From Belliella filtrata (GTDB lineage: Bacteria; Bacteroidota; Bacteroidia; Cytophagales; Cyclobacteriaceae), in contig NZ_JAKZGP010000010.1 of assembly GCF_022549775.1 (NCBI RefSeq), positions 1 to 64,000 on the forward strand: a stretch of 64,000 nucleotides of DNA, written 5' to 3'. The position numbers and the translations under genes are program-made. The notes beneath the pieces are model-generated. The model had not been told where the DNA came from and made no database searches. It was given only the letters and a program-made list of their open reading frames with translations. Below, piece after piece: positions 1-10,480 of the stretch. Every line of letters starts with the position of its first letter. The first letter of the stretch is position 1.

Positions 1-384
1 GATAAACCAACTTTAAAGCTGATTTTCGTACATTAACATACAAATACGCGTCAATACGCTACAAAGGAGCACAAGACTCCAAATACTTGAATATTGGTCA
101 GTAAATAATGTACCTGAGTAGTTACAGAGTAGTAAATGTTTTCATAACATTTAATATTATTTATTGAGTAACCTAAAGTGTTTAGGTGCAATCTAACTAA
201 AAAATAACTATAATAAATAGTTAAATCAAGATTGCATTTAAACATAGTTGGATTTAGTCAAGCTATGGCTATAATTAGAGGATGCAATCCCCTAACCAAA
301 AACCTCCTAAATACAACTAAAAACTAAAACAACCACTTCATAAAATCCACCAATAAGCATACTTTTCCACCTACCACGCCCTTT

Positions 385-535
385 ATCCATTAGAGGTCTT
401 CAACACCATAAATGCACAAGGCACCCACTGACCTCACGGTCACTATCGGCGACCCTAATAGGTGAATGCATCAATTAGGGCATACCGATAGTAATCGGAA
501 GCATGGGATTTTGGCTAGTGGGCTAAATGTTACCT
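385..535. repeat. Palindromic repeat R1 (3'-flanking unit)
   Basis: This is the first of five related copies (others near 15350, 49050, 61065 and 63180). The unit ends with the shared block GGCTAGTGGGCTAAATGTTA just downstream, on the minus strand, of the stop codon at 523. An inner palindrome around GAATGCATC is recognisable. This copy also carries two CCGAT/ATCGG-type micro-palindromes (about 433-456 and 483-500) that are absent from the best-preserved copy at 61065. Bases 1-384 hold no gene I can support. Confidence 0.6.
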
Positions 536-741
536 GCCTTTTTTTTGCTCGACTTTTTCAATACCCTATAATTACAAGCTCTATTTTCTCTATATTCAAC
601 TCTATGCTCGGAAAGAAGTTGAACAATTATTCCCATTGTTTCTTTTTCATTTAGACCAATTTTTTCTCCTAAGTCAATCTCATTATGTCGACCATTATCT
701 ACTTTAAGTAGGTTATAATATCTATTTTTATTTTCCATCAT
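523..741 (-). CDS. Small hypothetical protein, 72 aa, winged-helix-like
   Basis: This short protein starts inside the stop codon of the upstream methyltransferase gene (ATGATG overlapping TGA), so the two are almost certainly cotranslated. The sequence is charged, has a pattern compatible with a small helical/winged fold, and ends in a lysine-rich tail (KKSSKKKAG). I recall similar small Bacteroidota hypothetical proteins but cannot name a function. Two ATG codons are adjacent; the second could be the start. The stop lies inside the edge of repeat R1, as for several other minus-strand genes in the window. Confidence 0.6.
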   Translation of the reverse strand: MMENKNRYYNLLKVDNGRHNEIDLGEKIGLNEKETMGIIVQLLSEHRVEYRENRACNYRVLKKSSKKKAGNI

Positions 742-1568
742 GTAGTTTGTTTTTTTACTGCAATCATCATGTGTGGGCTAAAGGGTAAAAGATAACTGTC
801 ATTTTCTGTAATTTGTATTAGTTCCAATAGTGGTCTTTGTTTTTTGTCATCCATCATATTGGTAAAGTAATCTTTGTCTAACCATGCCATACCTTCAACT
901 GCATAAGTATTTAGATAGGTTAATTCCTGATTTAAAAACTCCTCTTTAAGCTGATCAGGTTTATGGTAATATGCCTCAGCCAAAAGCCATGGGAATTCAT
1001 CTGGTGGGTTATGAACTCCTGTTGTTAATTCCTCTTTACACATTTCAAAAAATGGCTTCTTGTGAATTAATCCATTGAGAAGACCTACCAAAGTTGATGC
1101 GGTATAATTAATCGCAAAACCCAATATAATTCCGCCATTTTTTAAGACTCTTTTAGCTTCGGAGATGGTTAAATCTCTGTCTTCCACTTTTTGAAGGTGA
1201 TAAAGAGGTCCGTGTAAAATAATGAGGTCTGCAAAATTGTTGGGAAATTCCAATTTTCGCGATTCCCCCATGTGTACAAAAAACTTGTTTTTCAATTTGT
1301 GCGCCCTCTTTTGAGCCAATGTAATATGTTTGACAACTGGTTCTACCAAATGAACCTGATGTCCTCTTTGGGCAAGCCATTCTGCGTATTTCTCTGTTCC
1401 ACCTCCGATATCAATGATTTTTGAAGCTGGGAATGGGATATACTTATCAATGAGTAACTTAATTCTTTCAAACTCAAATACTCCCATTCCTTTATCAAGC
1501 CTAGTCTCTTCTGACGCTTTATTATAGAACAACTCAATGTTTCTGCTTATTAACTGTTTACTTTTCAT
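738..1568 (-). CDS. Class I SAM-dependent methyltransferase
   Basis: This 276-residue cytoplasmic protein has the Rossmann methyltransferase core. Motif I, IIDIGGGT, lies at about residues 51-58; an acidic end of strand 2 (HLVEP) follows at about 73-77; and a motif IV-like ADLIILHGPLYHL lies around 114-125. Length and layout fit the Methyltransf_11/25 families, which methylate small molecules or proteins. The substrate cannot be read from sequence. It overlaps the downstream 72-aa gene by four bases. The gene is minus-strand, and the pair ends at a palindromic repeat, suggesting the two were acquired as one unit. Confidence 0.85.
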   Translation of the reverse strand: MKSKQLISRNIELFYNKASEETRLDKGMGVFEFERIKLLIDKYIPFPASKIIDIGGGTEKYAEWLAQRGHQVHLVEPVVKHITLAQKRAHKLKNKFFVHMGESRKLEFPNNFADLIILHGPLYHLQKVEDRDLTISEAKRVLKNGGIILGFAINYTASTLVGLLNGLIHKKPFFEMCKEELTTGVHNPPDEFPWLLAEAYYHKPDQLKEEFLNQELTYLNTYAVEGMAWLDKDYFTNMMDDKKQRPLLELIQITENDSYLLPFSPHMMIAVKKQTT

Positions 1569-2535
1569 TTTTAATCACTGTTGTATCATCACAGTAGAAA
1601 TGCATAGCATTTTATACAATGACAAAGCAATCGATGTATAATCGATAACTATTGGTTAAAATTTTATGAAATAACTGGATATAATCATCTGCGCATTAAA
1701 AAATCGGATGATTTAATGCCTCATTTATTACTCGTTTTCAGAGTTTATCCTTAAGAGAAGGACACAGATAATATGTTGTATTAGTAAAACAGAGTTTAAA
1801 GATAGAAATAATTGACTGAAACTTTTCAAGATATTGGATTTAATTGAAGATTATAGGGCAAGAAAAGGGGGCTCTCACCTTCCCACAAAATTCACATAAT
1901 TGGGAAAAGCTGCGCTTGAGTTCAATTGCAGTAGGTTAGACCTGCTTAATCTCTTTTCTTTTTATAGCATGATTGGAAAAGCAACTAAACTGATTTTCCT
2001 TTTCGGACCTGTTTTTATTTTATAGAAAGAAAATGCAAAAAGATCTATTCGGTTGCCATTCAACCTACCTATCCTGCAAAAAATGATTCTTTTGCCTTTT
2101 CAATTAATTTGTTAGGAATATGTTGTTGTGTACTTTGCCCTGTGAGAGCCCTCAACATATCACTTAAATAATTGAAGGAACATTCATTTTTTCTGCAAAA
2201 TCGAGCCCCAACCAAACGTTTTCATTGATTTAAAAATTAACTTATAATTGGTTAACTGCCCTTCTTACCTATTCAATCAAAAAAGGTCAAGCTCTTCGAT
2301 TTCTTAAAATTGCTTTTAAATAAGCCATCTGGATTTTATACTATTTTTAAATTCATTAAAAAGAGACCTATAGGTGCTTTGCTTGCTTAAACTAATAAGA
2401 CTATAACATGAAAAAGACCTAGAATATGCCATAAATAAGCAGAAATAGAAACAAACAATTCCAATTTATTTTGATTTCATGGATTAATGCCTAATATTTA
2501 AACCCATAATTCAGTTAGTAGCCCATATTCATTGT
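1569..2535. other. Long intergenic region, no gene recognised
   Basis: This AT-rich stretch of 967 bases lies between divergent genes. No open frame here is convincing. It contains a short inverted pair, GGGCTCTCAC near 1870 and GTGAGAGCCC near 2141, about 270 bases apart. The control region of the sigma-factor gene at 2536 should lie at its right end, but I cannot point to a promoter with confidence. Confidence 0.4.
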
Positions 2536-3138
2536 ATGTCAATTCAGGAAGAGAAAGGTAAGACGCTGTGGAGTGAGATAAAAAAGGGCAATAAAATTGC
2601 CTTGTCCACACTATATAATGACCATTTCCAAACGCTGTATGAATATGGATATAGGATTTATCATGACAAAGAACTGGTTGAGGATTGTATTCAGGAGCTT
2701 TTTATAAGACTATGGTCAAAGCGGGAAAGTATTCAAATAAGGGGCTCCATAAAATCCTATTTACTAGTATCTATCAGAAATGCCATATTCAATGAAGTCA
2801 AAAAGTCTGAAAAATTTTTCCCAATTTCTCAAGAAGAAGTTCAATTGAACTTTAAGGTAGATTATACTGTAGATAGCGAGTTTTTTAAAGATCATCTTCA
2901 AGATGATCAGATCACAAAACTTTTGGAAGGCTTTAATAAACTGACAGGTCGCCAAAAAGAGATGTTGTATCTCAAATTTTTTGAGGGAATGAGCCAAGAA
3001 GAGGTTGCCGATATCATGGGTATAACTGTAAAAGCATCCTATAAACTGTCTGCAAGGGCTTTGGCAAACCTAAAAGACCTGATGGGAATATCAGCACCAC
3101 TCCTATTAAGCATTTTAGAATATTGGAAAAGAGTATAG
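2536..3138 (+). CDS. ECF RNA polymerase sigma factor (FecI-like)
   Basis: This 200-residue sigma-70 family protein has region 2 at about residues 20-90 (DKELVEDCIQELFIRLW is the core-binding helix) and region 4 at about 130-182, with the helix-turn-helix MSQEEVADIMGITVKASYKL. Sigma factors of this type direct transcription of nearby outer-membrane transport genes when a FecR anti-sigma protein relays a surface signal. The FecR gene at 3564 and SusC-like gene at 4620 follow on the same strand, separated by a 425-base AT-rich gap. Start: ATG at 2536, giving normal family length. Confidence 0.93.
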   Translation: MSIQEEKGKTLWSEIKKGNKIALSTLYNDHFQTLYEYGYRIYHDKELVEDCIQELFIRLWSKRESIQIRGSIKSYLLVSIRNAIFNEVKKSEKFFPISQEEVQLNFKVDYTVDSEFFKDHLQDDQITKLLEGFNKLTGRQKEMLYLKFFEGMSQEEVADIMGITVKASYKLSARALANLKDLMGISAPLLLSILEYWKRV

Positions 3139-3563
3139 ATTAAAAAAACCTGTATTAAACAAATATTTTATTGTTTTTTACATTATTTAAAGAATAAATA
3201 ACAAATAGAACTATTTCCAATTTTTAAACTAAAAATCTATCAAATTTCATTTTTCTGACCAAAAATAAAATAAATGATACCACATTAATTTACTTATATT
3301 AGAATTTATCAAAAAAAGCTACAAATTTTACCTCATAATAAGAATTATGAAAAAAATTTATTTTTTAAAAAATTAGAATTTTATTTTAAAACAGGACTCA
3401 TAAAAGTATATAATATCTAATATTAATTAAAAACATTGAATATATACTGTTAAATAACCAATCAATGATTTTATATTTTACAATATTAAAAAAATATCAA
3501 ATGATCATGGGGTAATTTCACGGAACTCAATGTCCTATTATTGATCATTAAATCAAATAAAAA
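3139..3563. other. AT-rich intergenic spacer
   Basis: This spacer of 425 bases is extremely A/T-rich and lies between the sigma-factor gene and the fecR gene. No ORF is supported. Such a gap suggests the transporter operon has its own promoter, presumably recognised by the adjacent sigma factor, but no specific element can be picked out. Confidence 0.4.
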
Positions 3564-4592
3564 GTGAGCAAACCCAAAGAAGCTTATTTGTTTCAAGACT
3601 TTATCGATGACCCTACATTCATAGCTTGGGTAAAAGAGGCATCCATACAAGTGCCAGACGCCTGGTCAAGTTATGCTCAAACTAATCCTGATAATATTAA
3701 GGAGCTAGAAAAAGCAAAAAGATACATCCAAGCAGCCAATGCTTTTAAGAGAATTGAGCCTGAACCTCATAGCAAGAAAAAGATATGGGAAGCTATAAAT
3801 TACAAGACTTGGCAAAGTGATCAAAAAACACAACAACATAAATTGTTAAAAAGAAGCGTTTTAAAAATGGCTGCAATTTTTGTTGCTATTATAGGGAGTA
3901 CGCTCTTAACATATAAAATAGCATCTCATTACAGTAAAGTTGAAGAGTATAGTGCATATGGTGAAATTCGTAAAATATATTTACCTGACTCATCCATTGT
4001 CACCTTAAGCGCCAACTCCAGCATAAACTATTACAAGCATTGGACTAAAGACAGAATAAGAGAAGTTTGGGTTGAAGGAGAAGTATTTTTTGATGTCAAG
4101 CACCTACACGATGGCCAGGGTGAGCCACAGTTATCAGAACAATTTAAAGTAAATCTTCAAAACCTTCAGATAGCCGTCTTAGGTACTTCATTTAATGTCA
4201 AATCGAGAAGAGATATCGAAGAGGTAACGCTAGCTTCTGGTTTAGTAGCTGTTAATGTTTCCCGCAAAGAAGAGCCTATACTACTTTCCAAACCTGGTGA
4301 ATCCATCATTTTCCATGAAAAAACTAAAACCATGGAAATGATCGAAAAACCAGATACGGATATAGCATGGATAAACCGAATCATCAAATTAGATGACACT
4401 CCAGTAAAGGAGTTGCTTGAGGAGCTAGAGGATTTTTATGGCGTTACTTTCCATGTTTTGGATCAGCAAATATTAGATAAAAAAGTAGATGGAGAATTCC
4501 CTCTCACCAAAGCTAATGATGTGAGGTTCATCTTATCAAGCATTTTGGAAAAAGAGGTTACAGTCAATAAAAATCACATTACAATCAAATAA
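3564..4592 (+). CDS. FecR family anti-sigma regulator
   Basis: This 342-residue inner-membrane anti-sigma factor has an N-terminal cytoplasmic part with an RYIQAANAF segment, one transmembrane helix at about 100-118 (MAAIFVAIIGSTLLTYKIA), a periplasmic FecR domain (about 130-235, with LPDSSIVTLSANSSI and VLGTSFNVK) and a C-terminal DUF4974-type domain (about 270-340). It is expected to hold the sigma factor encoded at 2536 and to sense the STN domain of the transporter at 4620. The start used is GTG; no better ATG lies nearby. Confidence 0.92.
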   Translation: MSKPKEAYLFQDFIDDPTFIAWVKEASIQVPDAWSSYAQTNPDNIKELEKAKRYIQAANAFKRIEPEPHSKKKIWEAINYKTWQSDQKTQQHKLLKRSVLKMAAIFVAIIGSTLLTYKIASHYSKVEEYSAYGEIRKIYLPDSSIVTLSANSSINYYKHWTKDRIREVWVEGEVFFDVKHLHDGQGEPQLSEQFKVNLQNLQIAVLGTSFNVKSRRDIEEVTLASGLVAVNVSRKEEPILLSKPGESIIFHEKTKTMEMIEKPDTDIAWINRIIKLDDTPVKELLEELEDFYGVTFHVLDQQILDKKVDGEFPLTKANDVRFILSSILEKEVTVNKNHITIK

Positions 4593-4619
4593 CTTAATCA
4601 ACCACCAACACAATTTACT

Positions 4620-7600
4620 ATGAGGAAAATTTACAATTTATGGCTGCTCTTGCTTTGCTTCAGTCTGACAATAGGGTTAGCAGACGCACAAGTTAGAGAC
4701 TTGCCACTGGAGTCAGCCCTAAAAGAGATCGGGGCACATTATGGCACCAGGTTCGTTTATGACAATGAATTATTGAAAGATAAAAAAGTCAGTCTACCCC
4801 AATTTACCAATAGAGATGTAGAAGAAGTTTTAAAGCAAATGCTCTATCCATTGGATTTGGTGTTTTTATATGTTGAAAAAAACCACTACACCATTGTGCG
4901 TAACAATGATCAGAGAAGGTTATCACCATCAAAAAATCAACGAGGCAACAACCTCAGTCAATTTCAGACAGTTGAAGCGACAGACTCAATTTTAGACGGT
5001 AAAATGTACATCAATGGAAGGGTCACAGATGAACTAGGAGAAGGTTTACCTGGCGCTACAGTTGTAATCAAAGATACAGGTAAAGGGATTGCAACTGACG
5101 TTAATGGGCATTTTGCTTTGGTTATCCCAAACAAAGAGGTTCAAATAATTGCTTCTTACATTGGCTTCAAATCTTATGAAACCAAAGTTGGAAATCAATC
5201 AAGTTTTGACATTCGCCTTCAACCTTCAGACAGTCAACTGGATGAAGTCTTAATCATTGGTTATGGTCAAAGTACAAAAAAGGAACTCACAGGATCTGTT
5301 GGGAAAGTCTCTGCTGAAGTTATTGGTCAACAGCCTATCTCCAACCCCTTAGAAGCACTTCAAGGAAGGGTTGCGGGTGTTTTGGTTACCCCAAGATCTG
5401 GTTTTGGAGGAGGTAATTTTGATGTGGTAATTCGAGGACAAAACTCATTACTATCTGGAAGCACCCCGCTATATGTTGTAGATGGAGTACCTTTTTCTCC
5501 AAGCACATTGAATCAGTTTGGTGTATTTGGGGCACTTCCACCTGCGGCTGGCTCAGAGAGTCCATTAAACAGTATCAACCCTTCTGATATTTTAAGCATT
5601 GAAATCCTCAAAGATGCTGATGCAACAGCCATCTATGGCTCAAGAGGAGCCAATGGTGTTGTACTCATCACTACCAAAAGAGGGAAAGTAGGAAAGACAA
5701 CTTTTGAAGCAAATGTCTATCGAGGGGCTGGACAGGTAACCAGAAGATTCGATATGCTTAACACAGCACAGTATTTGGAACTAAGACGTGAAGCTTTTGA
5801 AAATGATGGGCTTACTCCTACTGCCGCAAATGCGCCAGATTTATTGACTTGGGATCAAAATCATTACACCGATTGGCAAGATTTATTAATCGGTGGAACT
5901 GCCAATATCACCGACGTTCAAGCAACCATAAGTGGAGGAACCTCTCAGACACAGTTTAACATCAATGGTGGCTATAGAAATGAAGGAACAGTGTACCCTG
6001 GAGATTTTGGAACGGTTAGATCAAGTGCTAGAATGGGTATTAACCACACCTCTGTCAATGAAAAGTTTAATATCAATGCCACAGGAGCTTATAACTTTTT
6101 AGTAAACACGCAGGTGCCTTCTGACATGACTACGAACATTTTCTTACCTCCAAATTACAATCCTTACAATGAGGATGGCTCTCTTAATTGGACTACAGGT
6201 GTTAGTAATCCTTTGGCTGTATTCAACCGTAGAATGACCAATACGACTAGAAACCTTATGGGTAATGCTGTTCTTAGCTATGAATTGCTTCCCGATCTGA
6301 TTCTAAAATCAAGTATAGGTTACAATTACATGGATATGGATCAAGTATCCCTTAATCCACTCTCAGCAAGAAATCCCAATCTTCAAAACCAAAGAGGGAG
6401 TGCTGAGTTTGGAAACAGTTCTTTTGAAAGTTATATCATAGAGCCTCAAATCTCCTATGCCCGAAAAGTGGGTGATGGACAAATCCAAGTGTTATTAGGC
6501 AGCACGTTACAGCAAAATGTCAACCAAGGAACCTACATTAGTGCTACTGATTACTTCAGTGAGGAGTTATTGGAAAACTTATCTGCTGCTGCCACCCGTA
6601 CTTTTTGGAGTGATGATTACAGTGAATACAGGTATAGTTCTGGCTTTGGAAGGGTCAACTATAATTTCAAAGGCAAATATATCCTTAACGGTACTTTCAG
6701 ACGAGATGGGAGTTCTAAGTTTGGCCCAAACAACAGGTTTGGTAATTTTGGTGCTTTGGGTGCTGCATGGATTTTCTCGGATGAACCATTTATGTCTGGA
6801 TTCAAAGCCTTAAGTTTTGGAAAACTTAGAGGTAGTTATGGTACAACAGGCAGTGACACGGGCATAGGTACTTACCAATACATGGCAAGATGGGCAAGTA
6901 TTTCTCGCTTGACTTATGGAGGACAAAATGGAATTGCACCTTCAAATATTGGCAATCCTTCTTTTCAATGGGAAATGGTAAAAAAATCTGAAATTGCCTT
7001 AGAATTAGGTTTTTTAGAAGATAGATTAATGCTTGAAGTTGGTTTTTTTAGAAACATATCGGACAATCAGCTTGTAGGCTTTTCCCTAGCTTCGCAAACA
7101 GGGTTTACAAGTGTTACAGCAAACCTACCTGCAAAAGTTTTGAACAGGGGATATGAGATTGGTTTAACAAGTACCAATATTCAAAATAAAAATTTACGTT
7201 GGACTACTTCCCTTAACCTCACCTTACCTTATAATGAGCTTTTGGAGTTTCCTGACCTTGAAAATTCCTCGTACAGTGGAACTTATTTATTGGGTCAACC
7301 AGTAACTGTTATTCGAGGTTATAGTTACCAAGGGGTCGATCCAGAAACGGGATATGCACAATCTGACTATGTTAATTCTTCTGGTCAGTTTGTCGGGAAT
7401 TTTGCAACTAGGCCAGCCATAGCTCCAGGGTACCCTAAATTATTTGGAGGAATAAATAATGCAATAAATTTTAAGAACTGGGACATCAATGCTTTCATAC
7501 AGTTTACTGTACAAGAAAGAAGTCAAATCCCGATCTATACCATGCCTGGTGCACTTTCAAACCAAGGACTAGCGGTTCTAGACAGGTGGCAATCCCCAGG

Positions 7601-7907
7601 AGACATCACCAATTTCCCTAGGCTAAGTACCCAAAACTCTACTGTAGCTAGGATAACCTTCAACAACTTCACAGCATCAGACGCCATGATTTCTGATGCC
7701 TCCTTCCTAAGACTTAAAAATCTTTCTATAGGATATTCCTTTAATCAAGCTTTCACAAATAAGTTAAAGCTTCAGCGTTTGAGGTGGTATGTTCAAGGTC
7801 AAAACCTCTTTACCATTACAGGTTACTATGGTTTAGATCCTGAAGTGGGTAGTTTAATTCTTCCTCCAATGAGGGTAGTATCAACAGGTGTACAAGTATC
7901 ATTCTAA
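4620..7907 (+). CDS. SusC/RagA-type TonB-dependent outer-membrane transporter
   Basis: This 1095-residue protein has a signal peptide (cleavage after about residue 24, ADAQ), an STN signalling domain (about 25-95), a CarboxypepD_reg-like domain (about 125-205, INGRVTDELGEGLPGATV), a plug domain (about 215-345, with LDEVLIIGYG and DADATAIYGSRGANGVVLIT) and a C-terminal barrel ending in an aromatic residue (VQVSF). The STN domain marks it as a transducer that signals to the FecR protein encoded upstream. It pairs with the SusD-like lipoprotein 12 bases downstream. The substrate is unknown. No glycosidase or peptidase gene is nearby; thiol-redox genes follow instead. Confidence 0.96.
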   Translation: MRKIYNLWLLLLCFSLTIGLADAQVRDLPLESALKEIGAHYGTRFVYDNELLKDKKVSLPQFTNRDVEEVLKQMLYPLDLVFLYVEKNHYTIVRNNDQRRLSPSKNQRGNNLSQFQTVEATDSILDGKMYINGRVTDELGEGLPGATVVIKDTGKGIATDVNGHFALVIPNKEVQIIASYIGFKSYETKVGNQSSFDIRLQPSDSQLDEVLIIGYGQSTKKELTGSVGKVSAEVIGQQPISNPLEALQGRVAGVLVTPRSGFGGGNFDVVIRGQNSLLSGSTPLYVVDGVPFSPSTLNQFGVFGALPPAAGSESPLNSINPSDILSIEILKDADATAIYGSRGANGVVLITTKRGKVGKTTFEANVYRGAGQVTRRFDMLNTAQYLELRREAFENDGLTPTAANAPDLLTWDQNHYTDWQDLLIGGTANITDVQATISGGTSQTQFNINGGYRNEGTVYPGDFGTVRSSARMGINHTSVNEKFNINATGAYNFLVNTQVPSDMTTNIFLPPNYNPYNEDGSLNWTTGVSNPLAVFNRRMTNTTRNLMGNAVLSYELLPDLILKSSIGYNYMDMDQVSLNPLSARNPNLQNQRGSAEFGNSSFESYIIEPQISYARKVGDGQIQVLLGSTLQQNVNQGTYISATDYFSEELLENLSAAATRTFWSDDYSEYRYSSGFGRVNYNFKGKYILNGTFRRDGSSKFGPNNRFGNFGALGAAWIFSDEPFMSGFKALSFGKLRGSYGTTGSDTGIGTYQYMARWASISRLTYGGQNGIAPSNIGNPSFQWEMVKKSEIALELGFLEDRLMLEVGFFRNISDNQLVGFSLASQTGFTSVTANLPAKVLNRGYEIGLTSTNIQNKNLRWTTSLNLTLPYNELLEFPDLENSSYSGTYLLGQPVTVIRGYSYQGVDPETGYAQSDYVNSSGQFVGNFATRPAIAPGYPKLFGGINNAINFKNWDINAFIQFTVQERSQIPIYTMPGALSNQGLAVLDRWQSPGDITNFPRLSTQNSTVARITFNNFTASDAMISDASFLRLKNLSIGYSFNQAFTNKLKLQRLRWYVQGQNLFTITGYYGLDPEVGSLILPPMRVVSTGVQVSF

Positions 7908-7919
7908 ATCCCTCTCAAC

Positions 7920-9311
7920 ATGAACAAAAATATCAACACATATAGCCTTAAGCAAGCGCTCTTACTATTGTGCTTTTCAACAACTTTCTTTGCTTGTGAA
8001 TCATTTCTTGATTTGGATCCTCCCAGAACAAGTGTTGTAGATGAGAATGTATTCAAATCTGCTAATACTGCTGATGCCGCAGTAAGAGGAATTTATCTGC
8101 ATATGTATAACAGTACCAACACCCCCAACCTTATCAATGGGGCTTACCTATCCCCTGTTCTTGGGATTGCTGCAGATGAATTAGATTACTTCGGTACCGA
8201 ATTTGACAATTTCAAAAACAACAGGTTAATTGTTTCAGACATTAGTATACAGAATGTCTGGACATCAGGCTACAGGACAATTTACCAAACCAATGCCTGC
8301 GTAGAAGGCTTAAGAAATAACAATCAGATCAATGTATCTCAAAGAGATAGGATGTTAGGGGAATCCCTATTCCTAAGGGCTTTGAACTACTATTACCTTG
8401 TTAATCTTTGGGGAGCTGTACCATTGGTACTTTCCACAAATTATGAAGTTACAGGTAGTTTACCTAGAACTTCCGTGGATGTCATATATCAACAAATCAT
8501 TGAAGATTTGACCGAATCTGAATCTCTGCTTGGCGAAGATTATTATGGTACAGGAAAAACACGTGTAAACAAACATGCTGCAAATGCTTTATTGGCAAGA
8601 ATTTTCCTTTACAGAGGAAATTGGCAAGAAGCATACGACAAAGCTACTACTGTAATCAATGCCAATTATGCACTGCCTGAGACAGATGAGGTGTTTAAGG
8701 TAGAAAGTACAGAAGCCATTTGGCAGCTTCAAAACTCTGCTACTCCTACTTCCAATTCCATTGAGTCAAGTAGATTTCTACCAACCAATCAACCTTTGTT
8801 TTATGTAAATACTGCCCTAGTAGATTCATTCGAGGAAGGTGACGCTCGCTTATCATGGCTAGGTACTTTCGAACACTTAGGAGAGTCCTACATTTATCCT
8901 TTTAAGTATCAAGCAGCTGGTTCAACTCCTAATGGTATTCAAGAGCACTTGGTCATGCTAAGGCTTGCCGAACAATACTTGATTAGGGCAGAAGCTAGCG
9001 CACATTTAAACAATTTAAGCGGCGCGATAGGTGATCTCAACAAAGTCCGAGAGAGAGCAGGTATCCCTGCATATACAAGTCTTCCGAGTCAAGAAGTTAT
9101 CCTTGATTGGATCGCCCTAGAACGTAGAAAGGAGCTTTTTTCTGAACAAGGCCATAGGTGGTTTGACCTGAAGCGAACTGGAAAAATTGCTCAGGTTTTA
9201 GGAGACTTTAAAAACACTTCTTGGGATGCAAACAATGAACTATGGCCAGTTCCTCAAAATCAACTGTTGGCTAACCCTAATTTAGACCAAAATCCAGGCT
9301 ACGGTCAATAA
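7920..9311 (+). CDS. SusD/RagB-type surface lipoprotein
   Basis: This 463-residue substrate-capturing lid protein partners the SusC-like transporter. A lipoprotein signal ends at Cys26 (STTFFACESF). An N-terminal SusD-like part follows, then the typical C-terminal RagB signature, including RLAEQYLIRAEA, LNKVRERAGIP, ERRKELFSEQGHRWFDLKRTG and a final NPNLDQNPGY. It is 12 bases downstream of the transporter gene, so the two are one operon. Length is slightly short for the family but contains all expected landmarks. Confidence 0.95.
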   Translation: MNKNINTYSLKQALLLLCFSTTFFACESFLDLDPPRTSVVDENVFKSANTADAAVRGIYLHMYNSTNTPNLINGAYLSPVLGIAADELDYFGTEFDNFKNNRLIVSDISIQNVWTSGYRTIYQTNACVEGLRNNNQINVSQRDRMLGESLFLRALNYYYLVNLWGAVPLVLSTNYEVTGSLPRTSVDVIYQQIIEDLTESESLLGEDYYGTGKTRVNKHAANALLARIFLYRGNWQEAYDKATTVINANYALPETDEVFKVESTEAIWQLQNSATPTSNSIESSRFLPTNQPLFYVNTALVDSFEEGDARLSWLGTFEHLGESYIYPFKYQAAGSTPNGIQEHLVMLRLAEQYLIRAEASAHLNNLSGAIGDLNKVRERAGIPAYTSLPSQEVILDWIALERRKELFSEQGHRWFDLKRTGKIAQVLGDFKNTSWDANNELWPVPQNQLLANPNLDQNPGYGQ

Positions 9312-9340
9312 TTCAATAAGCATTTTAATTCAATTTAAAT

Positions 9341-10480
9341 ATGAAAAAATCAAAAGTAATATATCAATTTTGGGCAATATGCATTATACATTTATTAGGT
9401 ATTTGTGTTTCATGCGAAGGTACTCACAGCCATCAGGAAGACATCCCTCCTACGCTATCAATAAAAGGCCAATTGAAAATTGAAGTGGATTCTATTCAAG
9501 TAACGTTGGTCAAATTCGGTAGTCAAATTGAGGTAATGGATTCTACTTGGGTAAAAGACGGTCAATTTCATTTTGAAAATGATTCCTTCCCTGCAGGAAT
9601 TTATGCTTTACGAATCCCTAAAATCAACAAGTATCCTTTAATTGCACTATTTGATCAAGTTGAGATTGATATCGACTCAAGTCAAGTAATTATTAAAGGA
9701 GGTAACTATCAGGATCATTTGAACGAATGGACAGCTGCTTGGAAAAAGATTCAAAATAATGCTGGGGAAATTTATCGAAAATTGGATAAAGCTACCAATG
9801 ATAAGAATGAAGAAGGGATAGCATCAGCTCAAGCTGAACTTCGGTCAATTGATAAAACCTTGAGTAAGGAGGTAGAAAGTTTCATAAAGAAATATCCCAA
9901 TTCTCCGATCAGCTCTTTTGTAATTTACGACAGGTACAGCCAATACAGCAATATCGAAAAGGAAGGAGAATATTTCGCCCTGCTTGATGAAGAAGCCAAA
10001 GACGCTGAATTCGGAAAAATGATCTACGAAAGTCAAGCATTAGCTGCCAAATCTGCCATTGGCGTCACACCAGCCTTTGAGCTGGAAGATGCAAAAGGAG
10101 AATTGGTTTCTTTTAAAGATTTTAGAGGCAAATATGTATTAGTTGATTTTTGGGCTAGCTGGTGCGGTCCTTGTCGAAGAGAAAACCCTAATTTGGTTGC
10201 AGCCTATAACAAGTATCATGAGCATGGATTTGAAATCATAGGTATTTCCCTTGATGATAAAAAAGCGCCTTGGGAGACTGCAATAAAAAAGGATCAACTA
10301 AACTGGACCAACCTTTCGGACCTGAAGGGCTGGAACAGCATCGCTGTCAGCTCATTTGGAATCAAAGTGGTCCCTACAAGCTTTCTTTTAGATCCTGATG
10401 GAAAAATCATTGCCAAAAATTTACGAGGGGATGCTTTGGAGGAGAAGCTCGAGGAATTGATGGGTAGCGCTTCGTTATAA
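9341..10480 (+). CDS. TlpA-like thioredoxin lipoprotein with DUF4369-like N-terminus
   Basis: This 379-residue envelope protein has a lipobox near residue 25 (LLGICVSC), an N-terminal beta-rich DUF4369-like domain (about 40-140), a helical linker, and a C-terminal AhpC/TSA-thioredoxin domain (about 235-375). The active site WASWCGPC lies near residues 271-278, and a cis-proline site (VVPTSF) follows. It probably reduces disulfides in the periplasm and would be recharged by a DsbD-type protein, one of which is encoded at 11931. It follows the SusD-like gene by 29 bases and is probably its operon partner. Confidence 0.92.
   Translation: MKKSKVIYQFWAICIIHLLGICVSCEGTHSHQEDIPPTLSIKGQLKIEVDSIQVTLVKFGSQIEVMDSTWVKDGQFHFENDSFPAGIYALRIPKINKYPLIALFDQVEIDIDSSQVIIKGGNYQDHLNEWTAAWKKIQNNAGEIYRKLDKATNDKNEEGIASAQAELRSIDKTLSKEVESFIKKYPNSPISSFVIYDRYSQYSNIEKEGEYFALLDEEAKDAEFGKMIYESQALAAKSAIGVTPAFELEDAKGELVSFKDFRGKYVLVDFWASWCGPCRRENPNLVAAYNKYHEHGFEIIGISLDDKKAPWETAIKKDQLNWTNLSDLKGWNSIAVSSFGIKVVPTSFLLDPDGKIIAKNLRGDALEEKLEELMGSASL

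Noticed and set aside
1-384. 64-residue minus-strand ORF at 51-245
   Set aside because: No protein-like features, extremely AT-rich, no neighbour or homolog recognised.
1867-2155. A small inverted-repeat transposon bounded by GGGCTCTCAC / GTGAGAGCCC
   Set aside because: Only about 10 matching bases, no target duplication seen, and no second copy in the window.
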